Source: Acanthopleura granulata
Taxonomy: Eukaryota > Mollusca > Polyplacophora > Chitonida > Chitonidae
Assembly: GCA_016165875.1 (NCBI GenBank)
Contig: JABBOT010000001.1
Coordinates: 13,018,540-13,082,539 of the forward strand
Length of the DNA stretch: 64,000 bases
Direction of reading: 5' to 3'
The notes beneath the pieces are model-generated. The model was not told the origin of the DNA. It saw only the letters and a list, made by a program, of their open reading frames with translations, and made no database searches. Shown piece by piece: positions 58,861-64,000 of this stretch. Within the stretch, counting starts at the first letter, position 1, and every line of letters starts with the position of its first letter. The translations under genes and the position numbers were made by a program.

Positions 58861-61800
58861 TCACAGCTGTTGAAGCTCCACCTCCTCTGAGTCCCTCTTG
58901 ATCGCATCCTGCGAGTCAACTCGTGGCACCGATTTCGAGGACGACTTCTCAGTTGGCACAGAGGTATCACACGGGGTCTTCCCATTGGACACTGATGGTA
59001 TCTTCTTCCCACAGCAGGTGTTTGGATAACACTGCCTGTCAGGGCCACACTCCAGCATGCAGTCACGCCCCAGTTGGGTTTCTTCAACCTGAACCATAAG
59101 AAACAAACAATGTCTTCACTCAGTATCGACTCAGTATCCCTCCATAAACAGGCTGCCACACCACTTAACATGTACAAGTGTATTACTACTAACTGAGAAA
59201 AATCAGTGTGTGTATCAAACCACTACAAACTCAGTCTGGATAGTCGTGGAATGTATGTCCTAATTATTATCCTAACAAACTCAATGTGCAACCCACCACA
59301 ACAAACTCAGGCTGGATAGTCATGGAATACATCCCCTCATTATTACCATAACAAACTGTGTGTGTATCTCACCTCTACAAACTCAGGATGGATAGTTGTG
59401 GAATGCATGCCCTCATTATTACCATAACAAACTGTGTGTGTATCTCACCTCTACAAACTCAGACTGAATGTATGTCCTCATTATTACCATAACAAACTCA
59501 GTGTGCGTATCTTACCTCAACAAACTCTGGCTGGATCGTTGTGGATTGTATCCCCTCTTTATTACTATGACAAACCCAATGTGCGTATCTCACGTCTACA
59601 AACTTGGACTGGATGGTTGTGGAAGGTATCCCTTCATTATTACTATAACAAACTCAATATGTGTATCTCACCTCAACAAACTTGAGCTGGATGGTTGTGG
59701 AATGTATCCCTTCATTATTACTATAACAAACTCAATGTGTGTATCTCACCTCAACAAACTTGGACTGGATGGTTGTGGAAGGTATCCCTTCATTATTACT
59801 ATAACAAACTCAATGTGTGTATCTCACCTCAACAATCTTGGGCTGGATGGTTGTGGATTGTATCCCCTCTTTATTTCTATAACAAACTCAACGTGCGTAT
59901 CTCACCTCTACAAACTCAGGCTGGATGGTTGTGGAATGTATCCCTTCATGGTGAAACATCTCCTTGATCTTGTCTGCCAGCATCATGTACCTGTGCAAGT
60001 TCTGGCAGCGGATGTGTGCTGATGCTATGATTCTGTTGCCTGCTAACGACCATACGTGGAATTCATGAACAGCCAGGACGCCTTCAATCTGCAATGGAAA
60101 CCACATTCTTAGAGAATAGAGCAAACATCATACAAAGGGAAACCAATACTGACAGAAACCACACATTTATGTAAGATACACTGATACAGATACACATTAC
60201 ATCCACCACAACTTGTAACACAGGAGTTTTCATCTTAAAGTTACGGACAGCTCATGACTGAGGCACTGTTCATTACAAAGATTACAAAATTCTCTCTTGA
60301 ATGCAAAAACCTGTTTGAATTTGCATGAATTCGTAGCTGAATTATCTTCGTTACAAATGTGGAGTATTTTGCTACCGAGTGGGGATCTGAAGGTGCCCAT
60401 GCTTTTAAGCTTATAAGTGATTGACCAATCAGACAGCTAGGAGACATCAGCTGTTTATAAACTGTGACTAAAATGTTCTGAGTTGACTGTCAATATAACA
60501 TGTAATAGCATAGGGACAGGACACTGTTTTATTGTTTTATGTTTTCATTATAACAAATCCACGGGTGAACAACACTGCAAAGTATTTCCAGGTCATTGTT
60601 TTATGGCGAGAGTAAGTTTCTTGATCATTTCATGTTATAAATTTACATGTATGCCTCAAGTTTCAACCACAACCCCTGCAGCTTACTACAGTCTCAAGTG
60701 ACAAGAGTGTTCCTCGCTTGGAACAATTACGTCACTGCCCGGACAGAATGGCAGCATTTCATGTTAGCCAAGGGAGGATAGTCAAATGCCAAAATTCCAC
60801 TGCAGTAGTAGCTGTTAGAAAAATACTTCACCGAAATGAACATAATACTGTCCAACCTATTTGGCAAACTTAACTTTGAACATGTACTATCTTTCACTTT
60901 AACGCTTAACACTAAAATTTTAATAATTGATCTTTTAAATCCATTTTCATGCACTTTCCATGTGATGGCCTGTCTGTGTCTTGACAAACAACACACAACC
61001 ACTTCACAAGTGGAAACACCTTTGTACATGTGTCTGTCTTTTGGACAGTACTGAATAAGAACAGACCTTGTAAAGCTTGCCCTCCAGGTCTTGGACTTGA
61101 ATGTGATTTGGCACAGCTTGTAACAAAATGTAGGAAGATTCTTTCACTGAAAACAAACAAGAATATTCAAAATATGAGTCAGACTGAAGCCATGTAGAAA
61201 AATGGAGACGACAGGTTCTTAAGGTTTTTCTGAAGATCAGTCAAAAACCTTGAAAACAATGAACAGAAGCAAGTATTTATTTGAGTCTCAGTGGACACAA
61301 GCTGAGAGAACATCAAGGTCAGAGAGAGAGATATAATTAACTTTGTCAGCTAGCTACAGTGAGGTAAGCCCAAGGCCCTGGTACAGAGATAAAGGTCAAC
61401 CCACAGACCTATATCCGGACCACACACTACCAGAATAGGCTTAACATACCTCTGTGCTATCAGAGCTGACATAGTCCCCTGATTACTAACCACGACTGGC
61501 CACGAAGTGTGCTACAGGCTGACCACAACACTGCTACCGAGAGCTAAGAGGAAGGGGGTTACAAACTTGTATGACCCTCCAACACTTATAAACAACACAC
61601 CTTCAACATAATGACAGACACAAGCACTGGGCATACACAAAAATACGTACGGTATATCATATATACAGAACACAGGTAAATTGATATTTTGAGGACAACT
61701 GTCGTGTCATTGTATCACAGCTTTTCCCTCATGATCCTTTAGTGTTGCTGATGTGAGCTCATACAGCTTTCAGGTTCATCATCAAGGCAACATCATACAA

Positions 61801-63157
61801 GTATTTGCAGCAGGATCATCTGATCTTCATATTTATAGTACTCCCTCACTTATGTCTTTAAAGAGATATGGTCGCCCAAAATTTGGATTTTTAAACAAAT
61901 ACTGATTGCGACGTCTAAACACAGTTTTGAAGTCCGTTGATAACCTAAATCAGTCATGTTAAAATAAAACACATTCATTGAGTATGTGGCTTGTATGAGT
62001 TCTGTCATTATTCGAATTCAACACAAAGAGGATGGGCCATGTTCGAACAACAACATTTGCAATCACCTATCAAGTAGTGTAGTTTTGCGACAGTTGACCA
62101 ACAATCACAACATGTTTATCAACCTGCCGAGCTCTCTTTTACACCTCATTTTGGCTTATCCACTTATGAGAAAATCCTAAATCCTTCTCTTACGCGTGTT
62201 ATCAACCACGTCTGCTGACTTACCAAGGGTTGTCCGAATGCTCCAGTTCCGCTGAACTGATAGCCCCCCATTTAAATATTCTGGCAGATTTTTCAGATTT
62301 CAGTTCTTTTGTTATTTTTACATATTCACTCAATGCATAATGCTGGGGTTGGAATTAACGAAAAGCTGGTAATTTTTACTTCTTGAGAAAAATACCTAAT
62401 ACTCATGTTATTCTGTAATGATGCTAGTAACCATGTCATTTTAAGTCATACAATCATCCTAAAGATGACAGACATCTTTATACCTAGTTGTTCCACATCA
62501 TTCAAGTCTGACCAGATATGACACCTTTATATCCAGCTGCAGTATATACCAGATCATACAACATCCTGTGACCTGGCTCAGCTGAAGATGTCATGAGCAG
62601 CTGGTATTTAAACTGTGTCCTGCTTATACACCAACAGTAGGCTAGACTTGGACTTTACACCCGCTGACATACTTTACCTTGTTATGTCATATGACAACAT
62701 AGTGCCTTACCAGTTAAGATTAGTTTGAATATTAAACTTTATTCCTATTATTTGAGATTAACACTTAAGAACTGGTAATAGGGATGAAATCTCTGGACAG
62801 AGACTAGATCACAATGAAGTTCCATGTATGGGTGCGGCATCATTTCTTAGTGGAGGTTCATTTTGAAGTCTACCCTTCAAGTGCTGTGCCTTCAATTAAT
62901 TGTGATATCTGTTGGCCAAGTGGTCTAGAGAGCTGACACATACTGCTGGCAATTACGTACCTGACTCAGGTCAAATGGTTGGAAATGACTGATTAGAATC
63001 TCTGCTATTTCACAAAGTGTAAAATTACTTAACAATAATAATATTCTTACTTAAACCTCTTTCTAAATGACATTGAGCAATCTGATTAGTTGGAGTGGAC
63101 AGTGACTACTTACGCAGAGGAATGGTGGTGCTGAGGATGATGATGACCATGGCAATG
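58861..63157 (-). CDS. SLC30A1: ZnT1-type zinc transporter, C-terminal part (5' end outside window)
   Basis: Four last exons in transcript order: 63114-63157, 61067-61146, 59906-60088, 58861-59088 (TGA). All are GT-AG and phases agree. The first visible exon encodes IAMVIIILSTTIPL, the last transmembrane helix of a cation diffusion facilitator. Next comes LKESSYILLQAVPNHIQVQD, the cytosolic domain entry, then VLAVHEFHVWSLAGNRIIAS, AHIRCQNLHRYMMLADKIKE and EGIHSTTIQPEFVE, all typical of ZnT1. The last exon adds a cysteine-rich stretch (CMLECGPDRQC, TCCGKK) and a polar tail ending VELQQL. ZnT1 exports zinc across the plasma membrane. The six-helix N-terminal part and His loop lie beyond 64000. 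SLC30A10 is a less likely alternative. Last-intron repeats copy the penultimate exon end. Confidence 0.92.
59225..59905 (-). repeat. ~80-bp array copying the penultimate exon end and donor, zinc transporter gene
   Basis: About nine copies, 66-84 bp apart, each containing 'ctggatggttgtggaatgta', 'tcccttcattattac' and 'tgtgtatctcacctc'. On the minus strand a typical unit encodes GIHSTTIQxxFVE in part and then GAG|gtgagatac, the same as the real junction at 59906/59905. About 43 exon bases are copied per unit. Confidence 0.95.
61147..63113. other. Zinc transporter intron, no array
   Basis: An ordinary AT-rich intron between the 63114-63157 and 61067-61146 exons. No gene, SINE or tandem array was recognised. 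Confidence 0.5.
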
Positions 63158-63429
63158 CTGAAACATACATCAGACAGGTGTGAATCAGACAGGTGTAAAT
63201 CAAATGACAAGGAGTAACACAGTGTCTTGAGGTAACCATAAACCTTTGGCATGTAAGTGATGACAATTCCTAAATGTCACGCCAAGATCAGAAAAGCAAG
63301 CTAATTGTGTGTGCCATACTCCTTAAGGGATGTCAACCAAATAGCATGTAAGAAGATTATCTACTCTTGGTGTGACACATGCGGATAACTACTTGTTAAT
63401 GTGAAGATCACAAGCAGAGTGAATACTTG

Positions 63430-64000
63430 GGATTTAAAAATTTTCCAACTTCATGTCTCAAGCTGTCTTATCTCATGCCAGGTTTGGAATGAACTCTCAC
63501 CTCATGTGCCCAGCTATCTTACTTTAAGCCAGAGTTTGGGCTGAACCCCCAACTCATGTGCCAAGCTGTCTTACCTGGGGCCAGGGTTGGGACTGAACCC
63601 CCACCTCATGTGCCCAGCTGTCTTACTTTAAGCCAGGGTTGGGGTTGAACCCTCACCTCATGTGCCCAGTTGTCTTACATGGGGCCAGGGTTGGGACTGA
63701 ACCGCTTTAAGCCAGACACTTCATGTGTAGGGGTTCAATCAGCTGAGACCCAGTAAGGTGTCTTACTTTAAACCAGCGCTGAGACTGAACCCCCACCTCA
63801 TGCTGCCAGTTGTCTTACTTTAAGCCAGTGTCGGGGCTGAGCCCCCACCAAATGTGCCCAGCTGTCTTATCTCATGCCAGGGTTGGGAGTGAACTCCCAC
63901 CAGCTGTCTTACTTAAAGCCAGGGTTGGGAGTGAACTCCCACCTCATGTGTGCAGCTGTCTTACTTTAAGCTAGTGTTTGGACTGAACCCCTACCTCATG
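63430..64000. repeat. ~46-bp array at the right edge, zinc transporter intron
   Basis: About twelve copies of 'gctgtcttactttaagccag' plus 'ggttgggactgaacccccac' and 'ctcatgtgccca'. On the minus strand each reads 'cacatgag' then 'gtgggggttc', a donor-like step. The array runs off the window, so its relation to the next exon cannot be seen. Confidence 0.88.

Noticed and set aside
59434..60022. 184-aa plus-strand frame with MYPFIITITNS-type repeats
   Set aside because: Antisense of the zinc transporter junction array, running into the antisense of a real exon.

Overview
The window is animal nuclear DNA: GT-AG introns, long AT-rich intergenic stretches, AATAAA signals, tRNA-derived SINEs with (AAAT)n tails, MITE-like elements and very many minisatellites. 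Exon identities, the SINE type and frequent ACATGTA words fit a lophotrochozoan, most likely a mollusc. That placement is inference; no rRNA or mitochondrial marker is present.

Five protein genes can be assembled exon by exon with matching splice phases. (1) NOSIP, plus strand, 9 exons, 2350-9303, 295 aa. (2) POLR1F/RPA43, the RNA polymerase I subunit, plus strand, 3 exons, 13991-18211, 450 aa. (3) FLAD1 (FAD synthase), minus strand, 13 exons, 43984 down to 21237, 496 aa, with a possible longer N-terminus from 44161 or 44080. (4) An unrecognised gene, plus strand, about 5 exons, 47280-51842, about 183 aa. (5) The C-terminal part of a ZnT1-type zinc transporter (SLC30A1-like), minus strand, last four exons 63157 down to 58861, continuing past the right edge. 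POLR1F and FLAD1 converge, FLAD1 and gene 4 diverge, and gene 4 and the zinc transporter converge. The genes have unrelated functions (ubiquitin/NO signalling, rRNA transcription, flavin metabolism, zinc export); nothing suggests a shared pathway.

The main surprise is in the introns. In all four genes other than POLR1F, intronic tandem arrays sit directly on an exon-intron junction, and the repeat unit carries a copy of that junction. Copies of the exon edge plus its own 5' or 3' splice site are repeated 2 to about 30 times. Examples are NOSIP intron 8 (start of exon 9 and its acceptor), FLAD1 intron 3 (90-bp units carrying the exon 3 end and a perfect GTAAGT donor), FLAD1 intron 12 (77-bp units carrying the last-exon acceptor), FLAD1 introns 5, 7 and 8, intron 2 of gene 4, and the last intron of the zinc transporter. 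Two NOSIP introns hold what look like single-step duplications of the same type. It looks like one recurrent process that nucleates minisatellites at splice junctions and fills introns with decoy splice sites.

Other structures: a ~0.94-kb foldback element 50 bp from FLAD1 exon 1; two candidate MITEs with clear terminal inverted repeats (12090-13205 flanked by TTAA; 53719-54381 splitting a minisatellite); a ~3-kb, 59-bp array with a 590-bp higher-order duplication in FLAD1 intron 11; and a SINE whose tail abuts the POLR1F exon 3 acceptor. No CRISPR, operon or prokaryotic feature is present.
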